Source of the DNA: DATJLY01 sp035532935
Lineage (GTDB): Bacteria > Pseudomonadota > Alphaproteobacteria > ATCC43930 > CGMCC-115725
DNA: 64,000 nt
NCBI GenBank assembly: GCA_035532935.1
Contig: DATKQE010000106.1
Location: 74,810 to 138,809, forward strand
Direction of reading: 5' to 3'
The notes below the pieces were generated by a model, which saw only the letters and a list, made by a program, of their open reading frames with translations, did no database searches and had not been told where the DNA came from. Within the stretch, counting starts at the first letter, position 1, and each line of letters begins with the position of its first letter. Below, in pieces: positions 26,317-35,774 of the stretch. The position numbers and the translations under genes are program-made.

Positions 26317-28679
26317 GCGACGTCCGGGGCAAAAGCCGGTTCGGCATCGGCGCGTCGCTGCCGCGCAAGGAGGACGCGCGCCACATGCTGGGGCGCGGCC
26401 AATTCGTGGCCGACGTGAAGCTGCCGGGCACCGAGGACGTGGCGTTCGTGCGCAGCCCCCACGCGCATGCCCGCATCAAGCGCATCGCCGTGCCGCCCGG
26501 TGCCGAAGACGCGGTTTACGCCGCGCGCGACCTGCCGCGCATGAAGGCGATGCGGGCGGTACCCCAGGTGCAGGGCTTCAAGCCGTCCGATTATCCGCCG
26601 CTCGCCACCGACAAGGTCCGGTTCGCCGGCGAGGCGATCGCCGCCTGCATCGCCCCTACCCGCGCCGAAGCGGAAGACATCGCCAATGCCGTGACGGTCG
26701 AATACGAGGTGCTGCCGCCGATCGTTGACGCCGCTTCTGCCGTAAGCGGCGCGGCCAGCCTCCTGCACGAGCCCTGGGGCGACAATCTCTTCATCGAGCG
26801 GACAATGAAGGGCGGCGACATCGACGCGGCCGCGCGCGATGCCGCGGTCGTGGTGCGGCGCGACTATCGCCTGAACCGCCAGGCCGGCGTTCCGCTCGAA
26901 GGCCGCGCGGTTCTGGCTTATCGCGACCATCGGCTCGACGAGTTGGTCGTCTACAGTTCGACCCAGGTGCCGCACACGATCCGCCTTGGCCTGTCTGAAA
27001 CACTCGGCATCGAGGAGCGGCGCATCCGCGTCATCGCGCCCGATGTCGGCGGCGGCTTCGGCATCAAGGCGCGCCTGTCGCCGGAGGAGGTCGTGCTCGC
27101 GGCGCTGGCGCTCGAGCGCGACCATCCGGTGCGCTGGATCGAGGATCGCAGCGAGCATTTGATGACCGCGATCCATACCCGCGATCACCTCTATCGCATC
27201 ACCGCTTATGCCGATTCGCGCGGGCGCATTCTCGGCATCGATGCCGAGCTGGTCGTCGATGCCGGCGCCTATGCGTTGTGGCCCAACGGTCCCTTCCTCG
27301 AAACCGGGATGGCGGCGCGCAATCTCCCCGGCCCCTACGACATCGCCGGTTGGCGGGTGAAGACCTTTACCGTCGCGACCAACAAGTCGCCGATCGGTCC
27401 CTATCGCGGCGTCGGCCGGCCGGGCGCGTGCTTTGCCCTCGAACGCACCATCGACGAGGTGGCGCGCGCGGTCGGGCGCGATCCGCTCGAGGTGCGGATC
27501 GAGAACATGGTCCGGCCCGAGCAAATGCCCTTCACCACCATCGCCGGCATGGTGTTCGACAACGGCGATTACCGCGAGAGCGCGAGGCGCTGCGCCGATC
27601 TCATCGACCTTGCCGCGATCCGCGCGCGCCAGCGCCGCGGCGAGCCGGATGGGCGGCTCGTCGGCATCGGCTTCGCCGCCTATGCCGAGCAGACCGGGCA
27701 TGGCTGCGGCGAGTGGGTGATGCGCGGCAGCCCGTTCATCCCGGGCTATGAGAGCTGCACCGCGCGGCTGATGAGCGACGGCTCCCTGGCGCTGATGGTC
27801 GGCATCCAATCGCACGGCCAGGGACTGGAGACGACGCTCGCCCAGGTCGCGCACGAGGTGCTGGGCATCGATCCGGCGCGGATCGCGGTGCGGCACGGCG
27901 ACACGTCGCTTTCGCCCTTCGGCATGGGCACGCTCGCCTCGCGCAGCATGGTGATGGCGGGCGGCGCGGTGACGCGCGCGAGCCGGCTGTTGCAGGAAAA
28001 AATCCTCAAGATCGGCGCCCATCTCCTGCAATGCGATCCCGCCGATGTGCGTTGCGCCGCGGGCATGGTGGTCGGTCCCGGCAGCAGCGTCAGCATCGAC
28101 GAGATCGCCCGGGTCGCACATCTGCGCATGGAGGCGCTGCCCGAGGGCGTCGATCCGCTGCTCGATGTCACCGCGACCTACGAGCCGGAGCTCGATACCG
28201 GCGTGTTCTCCTATGCCACCCAGGCCGCGGTCGTGGCGGTGGACCCGCGCACCGGGCTGATCGAGCTGCTCGATTTCGCGGTGGTCGAGGATTGCGGCAC
28301 GGTGGTCAATCCGATGATCGTCGACGGCCAGATCCGCGGCGGCGTCGTGCAGGGCATCGGCAATGCGCTTTACGAGGAGCTGATCTACGACGCCCAAGGC
28401 CAACCCCAGGTCGTGACGCTGGCCGATTATCTCATGCCCGGCGCGGCCGAATTGCCGGCGATCAAGATCGGGCATCTGTACACGCCGACGCCCTATACCG
28501 AGTTCGGCGTGAAGGGGATGGGCGAAGGCGGCGCGATCGCGCCGCCGGCGGCGATCGGCAATGCCGTGCGCGATGCGTTGGCCGCGATCGGCGCCGAGGT
28601 GAACGAAACGCCGATGACGCCGCGGCGGGTGATGGCCGCGATCCGCCGCGCGCGCAAGTCCGCACCGGGCGCCGGCTGA
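26313..28679 (+). CDS. Molybdenum hydroxylase large, molybdopterin-binding subunit, set 2
   Basis: A 788-residue catalytic subunit. It has GGGFGIKARLSPEE near residue 247, GPYRGVGRPG near 360, SHGQGLETT near 500, and the active-site Glu in KGMGEGGAIAPP near 735. The PYRGVGRP and GQGLET segments resemble the CO dehydrogenase/aldehyde oxidase branch, but the AYRCSFR loop is absent (ASRSMVMAG instead). The start at 26313 overlaps the stop of the FeS gene; open sequence upstream of this lies inside that gene and is not used. It is the last gene of the seven-gene operon and converges on the LLM monooxygenase. The reaction is probably hydroxylation of a ring or aldehyde carbon. Confidence 0.92.
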   Translation: MSDVRGKSRFGIGASLPRKEDARHMLGRGQFVADVKLPGTEDVAFVRSPHAHARIKRIAVPPGAEDAVYAARDLPRMKAMRAVPQVQGFKPSDYPPLATDKVRFAGEAIAACIAPTRAEAEDIANAVTVEYEVLPPIVDAASAVSGAASLLHEPWGDNLFIERTMKGGDIDAAARDAAVVVRRDYRLNRQAGVPLEGRAVLAYRDHRLDELVVYSSTQVPHTIRLGLSETLGIEERRIRVIAPDVGGGFGIKARLSPEEVVLAALALERDHPVRWIEDRSEHLMTAIHTRDHLYRITAYADSRGRILGIDAELVVDAGAYALWPNGPFLETGMAARNLPGPYDIAGWRVKTFTVATNKSPIGPYRGVGRPGACFALERTIDEVARAVGRDPLEVRIENMVRPEQMPFTTIAGMVFDNGDYRESARRCADLIDLAAIRARQRRGEPDGRLVGIGFAAYAEQTGHGCGEWVMRGSPFIPGYESCTARLMSDGSLALMVGIQSHGQGLETTLAQVAHEVLGIDPARIAVRHGDTSLSPFGMGTLASRSMVMAGGAVTRASRLLQEKILKIGAHLLQCDPADVRCAAGMVVGPGSSVSIDEIARVAHLRMEALPEGVDPLLDVTATYEPELDTGVFSYATQAAVVAVDPRTGLIELLDFAVVEDCGTVVNPMIVDGQIRGGVVQGIGNALYEELIYDAQGQPQVVTLADYLMPGAAELPAIKIGHLYTPTPYTEFGVKGMGEGGAIAPPAAIGNAVRDALAAIGAEVNETPMTPRRVMAAIRRARKSAPGAG

Positions 28680-28689
28680 ACGCCCGGTC

Positions 28690-30021
28690 CTAGGCCGGCT
28701 GGAAGAAGCGGTTCGGCGGGCGCGGCAGGCCGAGATTCTCGCGCAGCGTCGTCCCTTCGTAGTCGCGCCGGAAAATGCCGCGCCGCTGCAGCTCGGGGAC
28801 GACGCGATCGACGTAATCGTCGAGCCCGCCGGGGACATAAGGAAACATCACGGTGAACCCGTCGCTGGCCTCGCCGACCAGCCATTCCTCCATCTCATCG
28901 GCAATCATCGCGGGCGTGCCGAGCATCGCCAGGCCGGAATAGCCGCCGATGCGCTGCGCCAGTTGCCGGACGGTGAGGTTTTCCCGCCGCGCCAGATCGA
29001 TCGCCCGCTCCCGCCCGCTCTTGCTCGCATTGCTTTCGGGAATGTCGGGCAGCGGACCGTCGGGATCGAATCCCGACGCATCGTGGCCGAGCGCAATCGA
29101 AAGCGAGGCGATCGCGCTGTCGTAATGCACGAGGCTGTCGAGCAGCGCCCGCTTCCGGCGGGCCTCGTCGAGCGAATCGCCGACCACGACCATGACGGCG
29201 GGAAGAATCTTGAGATGGTCGCGGTTGCGCCCGAGCTTCTCCATGCGGCCCTTCACATCCGCATAGAAGCGCTGGCCCGCGGCAAAATTGGACTGCGCGG
29301 TGAAGACTGCCTCGGCGGTCTCGGCGGCAAGCTGGCGTCCGGCTTCCGAAGCGCCGGCCTGGACGATGACGGGCCAGCCCTGGATCGGGCGGGCGACGTT
29401 GAGCGGACCCCGGACCGAGTAGTGCGGCCCCTTGTGATCGAGGACATGCATCTTGTCGGGGTCGAAAAAGACGCCCGCCTCGACATCGCAGATGAACGCG
29501 TCATCCGCCCAACTGTCCCACAGGCCGGTGACGACGTCGTAGAACTCGCGGGCGCGGCGATAGCGCTCGCCGTGCTCGACATGCTCGTCGAGCCCGAAAT
29601 TCCGCGCCGCATCGGGATTGGAGGTGGTGACGACATTCCACCCGGCGCGGCCGCCGCTCAGATGATCGAGCGACGCGAATTTCCGCGCGACGTGATAGGG
29701 ATCGTTGAAGGTGGTGGACGCGGTGGCGACCAGCCCCAAACGCTCGGTCACGACCGCCAACGCCGGCAGCAGCGTCAGCGGGTCGAACGAGGTCACGGTC
29801 GCGCTGCGCTTCAGCGCGTCGATCGGCATGTTGAGCACGGCGAGATGATCGGCCATGAAGAAGGCGTCGAACCGGCCGCGCTCCAAGGTCTGCGCGAAGC
29901 GCTTCAGATGCGCGAAATTGAAGTTCGCGTCCGGATAGGCGCCGGGATAGCGCCACGCGCCGGTGTGGATCGTCGCCGGCCGCATGAAGGCGCCGAGCCG
30001 CAACTGGCGCGCGCCGCTCAT
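28690..30021 (-). CDS. LLM-class flavin-dependent monooxygenase (NtaA/SnaA/DszA type)
   Basis: A 443-residue bacterial luciferase-like monooxygenase. The N-terminal pattern MRPATIHTGAWRYPGA, and then FFMADHLAVL, is typical of the nitrilotriacetate/DszA subgroup, which uses reduced FMN from a separate reductase. The subgroup cleaves C-N or C-S bonds or performs Baeyer-Villiger-type oxidation. No reductase is seen nearby. It is the last gene of a leftward set: secreted CxxCH protein, FAD monooxygenase, class II aldolase, LLM enzyme. The gap after the aldolase is 36 bases. The native substrate is unknown. Confidence 0.87.
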   Translation of the reverse strand: MSGARQLRLGAFMRPATIHTGAWRYPGAYPDANFNFAHLKRFAQTLERGRFDAFFMADHLAVLNMPIDALKRSATVTSFDPLTLLPALAVVTERLGLVATASTTFNDPYHVARKFASLDHLSGGRAGWNVVTTSNPDAARNFGLDEHVEHGERYRRAREFYDVVTGLWDSWADDAFICDVEAGVFFDPDKMHVLDHKGPHYSVRGPLNVARPIQGWPVIVQAGASEAGRQLAAETAEAVFTAQSNFAAGQRFYADVKGRMEKLGRNRDHLKILPAVMVVVGDSLDEARRKRALLDSLVHYDSAIASLSIALGHDASGFDPDGPLPDIPESNASKSGRERAIDLARRENLTVRQLAQRIGGYSGLAMLGTPAMIADEMEEWLVGEASDGFTVMFPYVPGGLDDYVDRVVPELQRRGIFRRDYEGTTLRENLGLPRPPNRFFQPA

Positions 30022-30057
30022 CGCCGCCGCCTCCGTCCGGGCGCATGGCGACGATGC

Positions 30058-30840
30058 TTAGGCAAGGGACGCGTCGAGCCGCCGCACCATGCGCCGAACC
30101 ATCTTCCATTCGAACTCGCCCGCCGGCTGGTTGCCGCGGCGCGCCTCCATCTGGCGGAAGGTGTGCTCGCACACTTCCTTGGAGACCTGGCGCGCGGTTC
30201 CGCCCGTCGACATGATGCGGACCTGCGTTTCGCAGGCGTGGAGCAGCTTGTCCATGTAGGTAAAGGCTTCGCCGATGGTGCGGCCGATGGTGAGCACACC
30301 GTGGTTGCGCATGATCATGGTGAACTTGCCGCCGAGATCGGCGATGATACGCGGCGCCTCGTCCTTCTCCTGGGCCAGGCCTTCGAAGTCGTGGTAGCTC
30401 ACCTGGCCGTAGAGCGAACAGCCGTCCTGATCGTAGAACTGCAGCCCCTCCTCGAGCGCCGAGATGACCACCCCCTGCATCGGATGAAGATGCATGGTGC
30501 AGCTGATCTCGGGCTTGGCGCGGAGAATGGCGCTGTGGAAGTTGAGGCCGGCGGGACCCGGCAGCAGCTCCGTGTCGCTCAGCACGGTGCCGTCGAGATC
30601 GAGCTTGACCAGATCCGAGGCGGTGATCTCGTGCCACCCGAGGCCGCGCGGATTCATCAGGAAATGCGCTGGATTATCCGGCAGGCGCGCCGTGAAATGG
30701 TTCGAGATCGTGCGGTTCCAGCCGAAATGGTAGGCGGCGCGAAAGGCCGCCGCGAGTTCCTCGCGCGTCTCCCATTCCGAGCCGCTCACGCGCTCGCGAA
30801 CCGAGGCGCGGCCTGATACTTCCGCGATTTTTCTGGCCAT
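30058..30840 (-). CDS. Class II aldolase/adducin-family protein
   Basis: A 260-residue zinc-dependent class II aldolase fold protein. Zinc ligands are expected from HLHPMQG near residue 110 and from the later RNHGVLTIG segment. Relatives cleave sugar phosphates or 2-oxo-hydroxy acids, or decarboxylate catechol-type acids. The start at 30840 is chosen from a GAGGAAGG site about 6 bases upstream. The longer frame reads into the intergenic gap. It lies between the FAD monooxygenase and the LLM monooxygenase in the same direction. A role in lower-pathway C-C cleavage is plausible. Confidence 0.85.
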   Translation of the reverse strand: MARKIAEVSGRASVRERVSGSEWETREELAAAFRAAYHFGWNRTISNHFTARLPDNPAHFLMNPRGLGWHEITASDLVKLDLDGTVLSDTELLPGPAGLNFHSAILRAKPEISCTMHLHPMQGVVISALEEGLQFYDQDGCSLYGQVSYHDFEGLAQEKDEAPRIIADLGGKFTMIMRNHGVLTIGRTIGEAFTYMDKLLHACETQVRIMSTGGTARQVSKEVCEHTFRQMEARRGNQPAGEFEWKMVRRMVRRLDASLA

Positions 30841-30933
30841 GTGAACCTTCCTCGAGCCAATCCTACGGGATGACGCCGAGTGTATCATAGCGGACGCCGG
30901 GACGCATCGGCGTCGGTCATGGGCGCGGTGCGG

Positions 30934-32061
30934 CTAGATCGGCTGCGCCAGCGCCGCCCAGCTGCGCGCCATGAGACCGGCGGAATCCGCGCCGGGCGCG
31001 GTGGGATCGCGCTCCCATGCGGCGAGCTGCAACGAATTCTCGACCACCATGCGGCAGCGCTCGAAGCGACGCACCATGAAGGACGCCAAGGCCTGCGGCA
31101 CGGACCCGCCCTCCGTCAGCGCCTCCGCCAGCACCACGGCGTCCTCCACTGCCATCCCCGCGCCGCTCGAAAGATAGGGACCCGGCACATGCGCCGCGTC
31201 GCCGATCAGCACGACGCGATGGCGATACCACGGCGGTGGCACGAAGATCGTATCCATGTTGCGATAGCTCACCGCGCAGTCGTCGGTGATCTGCGCGCGG
31301 GCCTCCGCCATGAGCCCGCCGAAACCGCCGAGCGCCTCGCGCAGCAGCACCGGCAATCCAGCCTCGGACAGCCGGGCGCGGCCGTTCATGTTCTGGGTGA
31401 AGAACAGCAGCATCTTCTGATCCGGGCAGGGAACGAAGCCCGGCTTGCCATTCCGGCCGAAGAACTGGTACAGGCTTTCGACTTCCACCGGCCGCCGCAG
31501 CATCACGCGCCAGACGATCTGGCCGGTGAAGCGCAATGCCGGCGCGTCCGGGAATGCCAAAGCGCGCACGGCCGAGCGGAACCCGTCGGCACCGACGACG
31601 AGATCGTAGCGCGCCGCGCTGCCGTCGGAGAATTCGACCGCGACCGCGTCCTCGTCCTGGCGCAGCGCCGCAACGGTGAGCCCGAGCCGGATGCGCGCGC
31701 CACTGTCCTGCGCCGCCGCGCTCAGGATGGCGTGAAGCGCCGGGCGCAGGATGCCGATGCTCGCCGGCCGGTCGGGGCCGTTGACGCGCGGCATCGCCAC
31801 TTCCTGCAATTTCTCGCCGCGCTCGTTGCAGATGGTCGAACGGTCGAAGCCGAACCCCGCTTCGATGCACCGTTCGCGCACGCCGATCGCCGCGAGGGCA
31901 CGCAGCGTCGGGCCGGTGATGGTGAAGCCGACCCCCAGCACCGACCAGTCGCGCTTGAGTTCGGCCATGTCCACCGCAACGCCCTGCCGCGCCAGGGCTG
32001 CCGCGAGCGTCAACCCCGACACGCCGCCGCCAACGATCAGGAGTCGTTGCAGCGGCGTCAC
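30934..32061 (-). CDS. FAD-dependent aromatic monooxygenase (PHBH/salicylate hydroxylase-like)
   Basis: A 375-residue class A flavoprotein monooxygenase. It has the dinucleotide-binding motif VGGGVSGLTLA near residue 10, the DG motif in VGADGFRSAVR near 158, and the GD motif in VVLIGDAAHVPGPYL near 285. It uses NAD(P)H and O2 to hydroxylate an aromatic ring in the cytoplasm. The start is a GTG, 34 bases after the secreted CxxCH protein gene. The protein is slightly shorter than salicylate hydroxylase. Its context with aldolase and LLM genes supports a catabolic role, but the substrate is not predictable. Confidence 0.87.
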   Translation of the reverse strand: MTPLQRLLIVGGGVSGLTLAAALARQGVAVDMAELKRDWSVLGVGFTITGPTLRALAAIGVRERCIEAGFGFDRSTICNERGEKLQEVAMPRVNGPDRPASIGILRPALHAILSAAAQDSGARIRLGLTVAALRQDEDAVAVEFSDGSAARYDLVVGADGFRSAVRALAFPDAPALRFTGQIVWRVMLRRPVEVESLYQFFGRNGKPGFVPCPDQKMLLFFTQNMNGRARLSEAGLPVLLREALGGFGGLMAEARAQITDDCAVSYRNMDTIFVPPPWYRHRVVLIGDAAHVPGPYLSSGAGMAVEDAVVLAEALTEGGSVPQALASFMVRRFERCRMVVENSLQLAAWERDPTAPGADSAGLMARSWAALAQPI

Positions 32062-32095
32062 GCGCGTTCAGCCCGCCGCCGCAGCCGGGCCGCGC

Positions 32096-34294
32096 TCAAT
32101 CGGCGAGCGGGGTCGGCCGCACCTGGAAGTGAAAGACAAGCGGTGTGGTGCCCTTGCCGCCCTCCTTGAGCCAAGGCGTGCGGTCGCCGCTGGTCGTCCA
32201 CACGCCGCGACCCTTCCAGCCGGCATTCGGGTCGTCGATACGGCCGTCCATGCCCTTGGCATAAAAGCTCAACGGATAAGGCACGCGCAGGACCACCCAC
32301 TTGCCCTTCACAAGCGCAAGCAGAGCGTCGTTCTCGTTGCCGGTCGAGATCGGCACGTCCTTGCCGAGGCCGAGCGCGTCGTGCTGATCGACCCAGGTGT
32401 AATAGCTTGCCTCGGAGCTGTTCTTGCCAATGCCGGCGAAGCCCGGTCCCGGATATTGGTAGAAGGTCCAACCCTCCGGGCACTGGTCGCCCGTGGCCTT
32501 CGGGCCGTTGAGCGGACCCTTGCATTTGCGCCGGTCGAAGCTGCCGAGATCGCCGCTGCCGAGCGAGACCCACACCACGCCCTTGCTGTCGATGTCGCCG
32601 CCGCGCGGCCCATAGCCCGGCAACGGGACCTTGTAGAATTCCGTCAGCATGGTCGCCGGCGGGTTCGCGCCCGGAATGACGTGCACGATGCCGCCCACAC
32701 CGGCAAACGTATTGACGGTTCCCCAGACGGAGTCGTCGACGGGGCTCGGCATGATGGCATAGAGCCCGGAGCCGGCGATGCGCTTGTCCTTGGTCGGATC
32801 GACCGGCTGATTCGGCTCGACATAGGCGTCGCGCTTGCCGTTCCCGTTGGTGTCGAGGATGAAGGCGCTCCAGCCTTGCGCCTCCTCGGCGGCCTTGCTG
32901 GCATCGCCGGTCGCGCTCAGCACCTCTTCGAACTTCTTGGTGTTGAGCCAGCCGATCACCGGACCGCCGCCGCTCGTCCACAGCGTGTCGTCCTTGTCGA
33001 AGCCGAACTGCAGGTGATGCGTCTCGAAGCAGGTGTCGATGAAGGTGTATTTCATCGTCTTCGGATCGAGCATCGCGAGCTGGCGATGGCTCTGTTCGAG
33101 CGGGAAGAGCTGGGCCGAGACGAGCGGCGAGCCTTTTTTGCAGTAGGCCGGCTCATTGTTGGGCGCGCGCACTGCCGCCGTCAGCCACAGCCGACCCTTC
33201 TCGTCGAACATCTGATTGTGGTTGTTGATCCGCTGGCTCCAGATCTGGCGATCGCCCCAATAGGCGGACGGCATGTTCGGCTTCTCGAGCGCGGCGTTGC
33301 CCGGGCCGAGCGATTCCGGCATGTCGGGATCGCGCACCCGCGCCTTGACGAAGCTCACACGGTTGGTCTTGGGATCGAGGATCGGGAGATCGTCGGAGCT
33401 GTATTCCGGCGAACCGAACACCAGCCCATAGGCGTTGACCGTCGGGTTGCGCTTGTCGGTCGAGATCGCGTCATGCAGATAGGTGTGGTCGCTCGCCCAC
33501 GCCCATGCCGTGATCACGACATCGCGCTCGACACCCTGCGGCCGCGGCGGATGCGCATGCGGCAGCTCGCCCTTGGCGATCCCGTCGGTCCAAGCGGCAA
33601 AATACTTGAAGGGCGCGCCGCCCAGCCGCCCGGCGAGCGGGTTCACCATGAACGGCGCCGCCTGGCCCGACTGGACGCGGCGCATCCAGGCATCGACCGT
33701 CGACATGCCGCTGAACGCCGCCGGAAGCGTGCGGGTCGCCTCCTGGCCCAGCTGGTGACAGCCGACACAGTCGCGATTCCGCAGCGTGAGGAGCCAGTCC
33801 TGCTGCGTCACGTTCGCCGGAATGTCGTGCTTGCCGTCGAACAGGCCCTTGTCCGGGATCTTCAGCATCGAATACCAGTAGATCGCCGGATAGTAGTGCG
33901 CGGCCTCGGCCGCGGTCGGCGCGACCACGGCGGTGAGATCGAGGATCTTGCCCGGCACGCCGTGCATCTTGGGCGAATCCACCAAGCCGTAGCCGCGTGT
34001 CCAGACGCGGTAATTAGCCTCCGGCAGATCGGGCAGGACATAGCGGCCCTTGTCGTCGGTGACGACGATCCTGATGAACCGGGTCGGCAGATCGGAGGTT
34101 TCTGCGATCACCCAGACGCCCGCCTCGGGCCCGTGCGAGCTGGTGACCACGCCGCCGATGTCGTGGGCGCTGATCTTGACCGCCGCCGCGACGTGGCGCT
34201 CCTTGGCGCTTGCCGGCGCCGTCGCGCCGCCCAGGAACGCCGCAAGGGCGACCACAGCCACGCCGAAACAAAATCCGCCTGCCATCCTCATCAT
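32096..34294 (-). CDS. Secreted protein with carboxypeptidase-regulatory-like domain, CxxCH motif and beta-propeller-like repeats
   Basis: A 732-residue exported protein. The first ~33 residues form a signal peptide (hydrophobic stretch and an ASA cleavage site). An Ig-like carboxypeptidase regulatory domain follows (GGVVTSSHGPEAGVWV, DDKGRYVLPDLP). A single heme-c type motif, CVGCH, occurs near residue 176. The rest has repeated blades of the streptogramin-lyase/SMP-30 kind (MFDEKGRLWLTA, GFDKDDTLWTSGG, DIDSKGVVWVSLGSG). It heads the operon with the two monooxygenases. A periplasmic electron-transfer or dehydrogenase-type function is possible. No close function is known to me; a cytochrome role rests on one motif. 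Confidence 0.72.
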   Translation of the reverse strand: MMRMAGGFCFGVAVVALAAFLGGATAPASAKERHVAAAVKISAHDIGGVVTSSHGPEAGVWVIAETSDLPTRFIRIVVTDDKGRYVLPDLPEANYRVWTRGYGLVDSPKMHGVPGKILDLTAVVAPTAAEAAHYYPAIYWYSMLKIPDKGLFDGKHDIPANVTQQDWLLTLRNRDCVGCHQLGQEATRTLPAAFSGMSTVDAWMRRVQSGQAAPFMVNPLAGRLGGAPFKYFAAWTDGIAKGELPHAHPPRPQGVERDVVITAWAWASDHTYLHDAISTDKRNPTVNAYGLVFGSPEYSSDDLPILDPKTNRVSFVKARVRDPDMPESLGPGNAALEKPNMPSAYWGDRQIWSQRINNHNQMFDEKGRLWLTAAVRAPNNEPAYCKKGSPLVSAQLFPLEQSHRQLAMLDPKTMKYTFIDTCFETHHLQFGFDKDDTLWTSGGGPVIGWLNTKKFEEVLSATGDASKAAEEAQGWSAFILDTNGNGKRDAYVEPNQPVDPTKDKRIAGSGLYAIMPSPVDDSVWGTVNTFAGVGGIVHVIPGANPPATMLTEFYKVPLPGYGPRGGDIDSKGVVWVSLGSGDLGSFDRRKCKGPLNGPKATGDQCPEGWTFYQYPGPGFAGIGKNSSEASYYTWVDQHDALGLGKDVPISTGNENDALLALVKGKWVVLRVPYPLSFYAKGMDGRIDDPNAGWKGRGVWTTSGDRTPWLKEGGKGTTPLVFHFQVRPTPLAD

Positions 34295-34546
34295 CCCCTC
34301 CCGCTTGCTTCTTTTGTACGACCGCCCGGCCCGGGAATTCTGCCCCCGGGGCCGAGGATCGGGGCCGGATGCTGCCGCGGCATTGAAGCCCTTTCGCCTG
34401 CGGCGCCCGTCCTTGATGCAAATCTACGGTGCGATGCCCGTCATGTCCATGGAGCCTAAAGCGCCGGGACGCACTTCGGACGGGACCACGGATTCGGCGA
34501 TTCATGCTAGGCTCGCCGCGTCAGAAGCATTCACGGGGACCGAACC

Positions 34547-35740
34547 ATGCCGCCTTCCGGCGTGCAAGCCGACAATAAGAGCCTGACCCATGAGGAAGCG
34601 GTCGCGCGCGCCAGGGCCCTGGCGCCGGCGATCGCCGCGCGCGCACACCGCGCCGAGCAGGAACGCCACATTCCGCGCGAATCGATCGAGGAATTCGTTG
34701 CCGCCGGTCTCGCGCGCGTGCTGCAGCCGCGGCGCTGGGGCGGCCACGAGATCAGCCACGCCGCCGCCTTCGATGTCGCGGTCGAGATCGCGGCCGCGTG
34801 CGGCTCGACCGGCTGGTGCACGAGCCTTCTCAACATGCATGACTGGTGGCTTTCGGCGTTCCCGGATGAGGCGCAGCACGACGTTTGGCGCGACACGCCC
34901 GACGTCAATCTCGCCGCCGTGATCTCGCCGCTCGGCGGCAAGGCCACGCCGGTCGATGGCGGCTATCGCATCACCGGCCATTGGGGCTGGGCGAGCGGAA
35001 TCGATCATTGCCAGTGGCTGATCGTCACGGCGATGACGGCGATGGGCGACGGCCCGCCGGAGGCGCGCTGTTTCGTCGTCCCCGCCAAGGACTGCGCGGT
35101 CGAGGATACCTGGTTCAATGTCGGGCTCAAGGGAACCGGCAGCAAGGATATCGACATCGACGACATCTTCGTGCCTGCGCATCGCAGCGTGTCCATGGCG
35201 GATCTCCGCGAAGCCACGACGCCGGGCGTGCGCGCCAATCCGGGACCGATCTATCGCGTGCCGCTGATCGCCCGGAATTATGCGCTCGCGGCGCCGGCGC
35301 TTGGTATCGCCCGCGGCGCCTTCGCCGATTGGCTTGGCTGGACCAGGACGCGGGTTGCGAGCTTCACCGGCGAGGCGATCGCGGCGCAAGGTCCGGTGCA
35401 GACCGCCATCAGCGAGGTAGAGGCGCAATTGGATGCGGCGGAATTCCTGATGCGCCGCAATCTCGAATTCATCCGCGACGGCAAGCCGGTCGATCTGCCG
35501 ACGCGCGCGCTCTGCTCCTACGCCAATGCGCATGCGGTGCAGGTGATCTGCCAGGCCGTTGATACGCTCTTCCGCTTGAGCGGCTCGCGCGGCATGTTCG
35601 AGAAGAGCCCGATCCAGCGAGCTTGGCGCGACGTGCACACGCTGTCCTCGCACGTCTCGCTCAATCCCACCGCTGCCGGCCAATTGCGCGGCCGCGCCAT
35701 GCTCGGCATCCCGCGCGATCCGAAGATGCAGATGTATTGA
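34547..35740 (+). CDS. Acyl-CoA dehydrogenase-fold flavin hydroxylase, second copy
   Basis: A 397-residue paralogue of the protein at 13747, of the HsaA/HpaH C2 hydroxylase group. Shared marks are ACGSTGWCTSLLNMH, VGLKGTGSKDIDIDDIFVP, and the C-terminal block RGMFEKSPIQRAWRDVHTLSSH. It probably hydroxylates an aromatic compound with reduced flavin supplied by an unlinked reductase. It is alone on its strand, with a 252-base divergent gap to the secreted CxxCH protein, and ends convergently with the second ThDP enzyme. Confidence 0.83.
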   Translation: MPPSGVQADNKSLTHEEAVARARALAPAIAARAHRAEQERHIPRESIEEFVAAGLARVLQPRRWGGHEISHAAAFDVAVEIAAACGSTGWCTSLLNMHDWWLSAFPDEAQHDVWRDTPDVNLAAVISPLGGKATPVDGGYRITGHWGWASGIDHCQWLIVTAMTAMGDGPPEARCFVVPAKDCAVEDTWFNVGLKGTGSKDIDIDDIFVPAHRSVSMADLREATTPGVRANPGPIYRVPLIARNYALAAPALGIARGAFADWLGWTRTRVASFTGEAIAAQGPVQTAISEVEAQLDAAEFLMRRNLEFIRDGKPVDLPTRALCSYANAHAVQVICQAVDTLFRLSGSRGMFEKSPIQRAWRDVHTLSSHVSLNPTAAGQLRGRAMLGIPRDPKMQMY

Positions 35741-35751
35741 GCGGGCGGCAA

Positions 35752-35774
35752 AGCCGGGCCTGACAATCCCGGCT
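35752..35774. terminator. Hairpin between convergent genes, possible bidirectional terminator
   Basis: AGCCGGG at 35752-35758 and CCCGGCT at 35768-35774 form a perfect 7-bp stem with a 9-base loop, between two convergent stop codons. There is no T-run. It overlaps the stop of the leftward gene by one base. Confidence 0.4.

Noticed and set aside
26313..28679. CO dehydrogenase large subunit (CoxL)
   Set aside because: The diagnostic AYRCSFR loop of true CO dehydrogenase is missing, so a different hydroxylase is called.
31751..34459. A 900-codon plus-strand open frame across the FAD monooxygenase and CxxCH genes
   Set aside because: It lacks motifs and is antisense to two well-supported genes.
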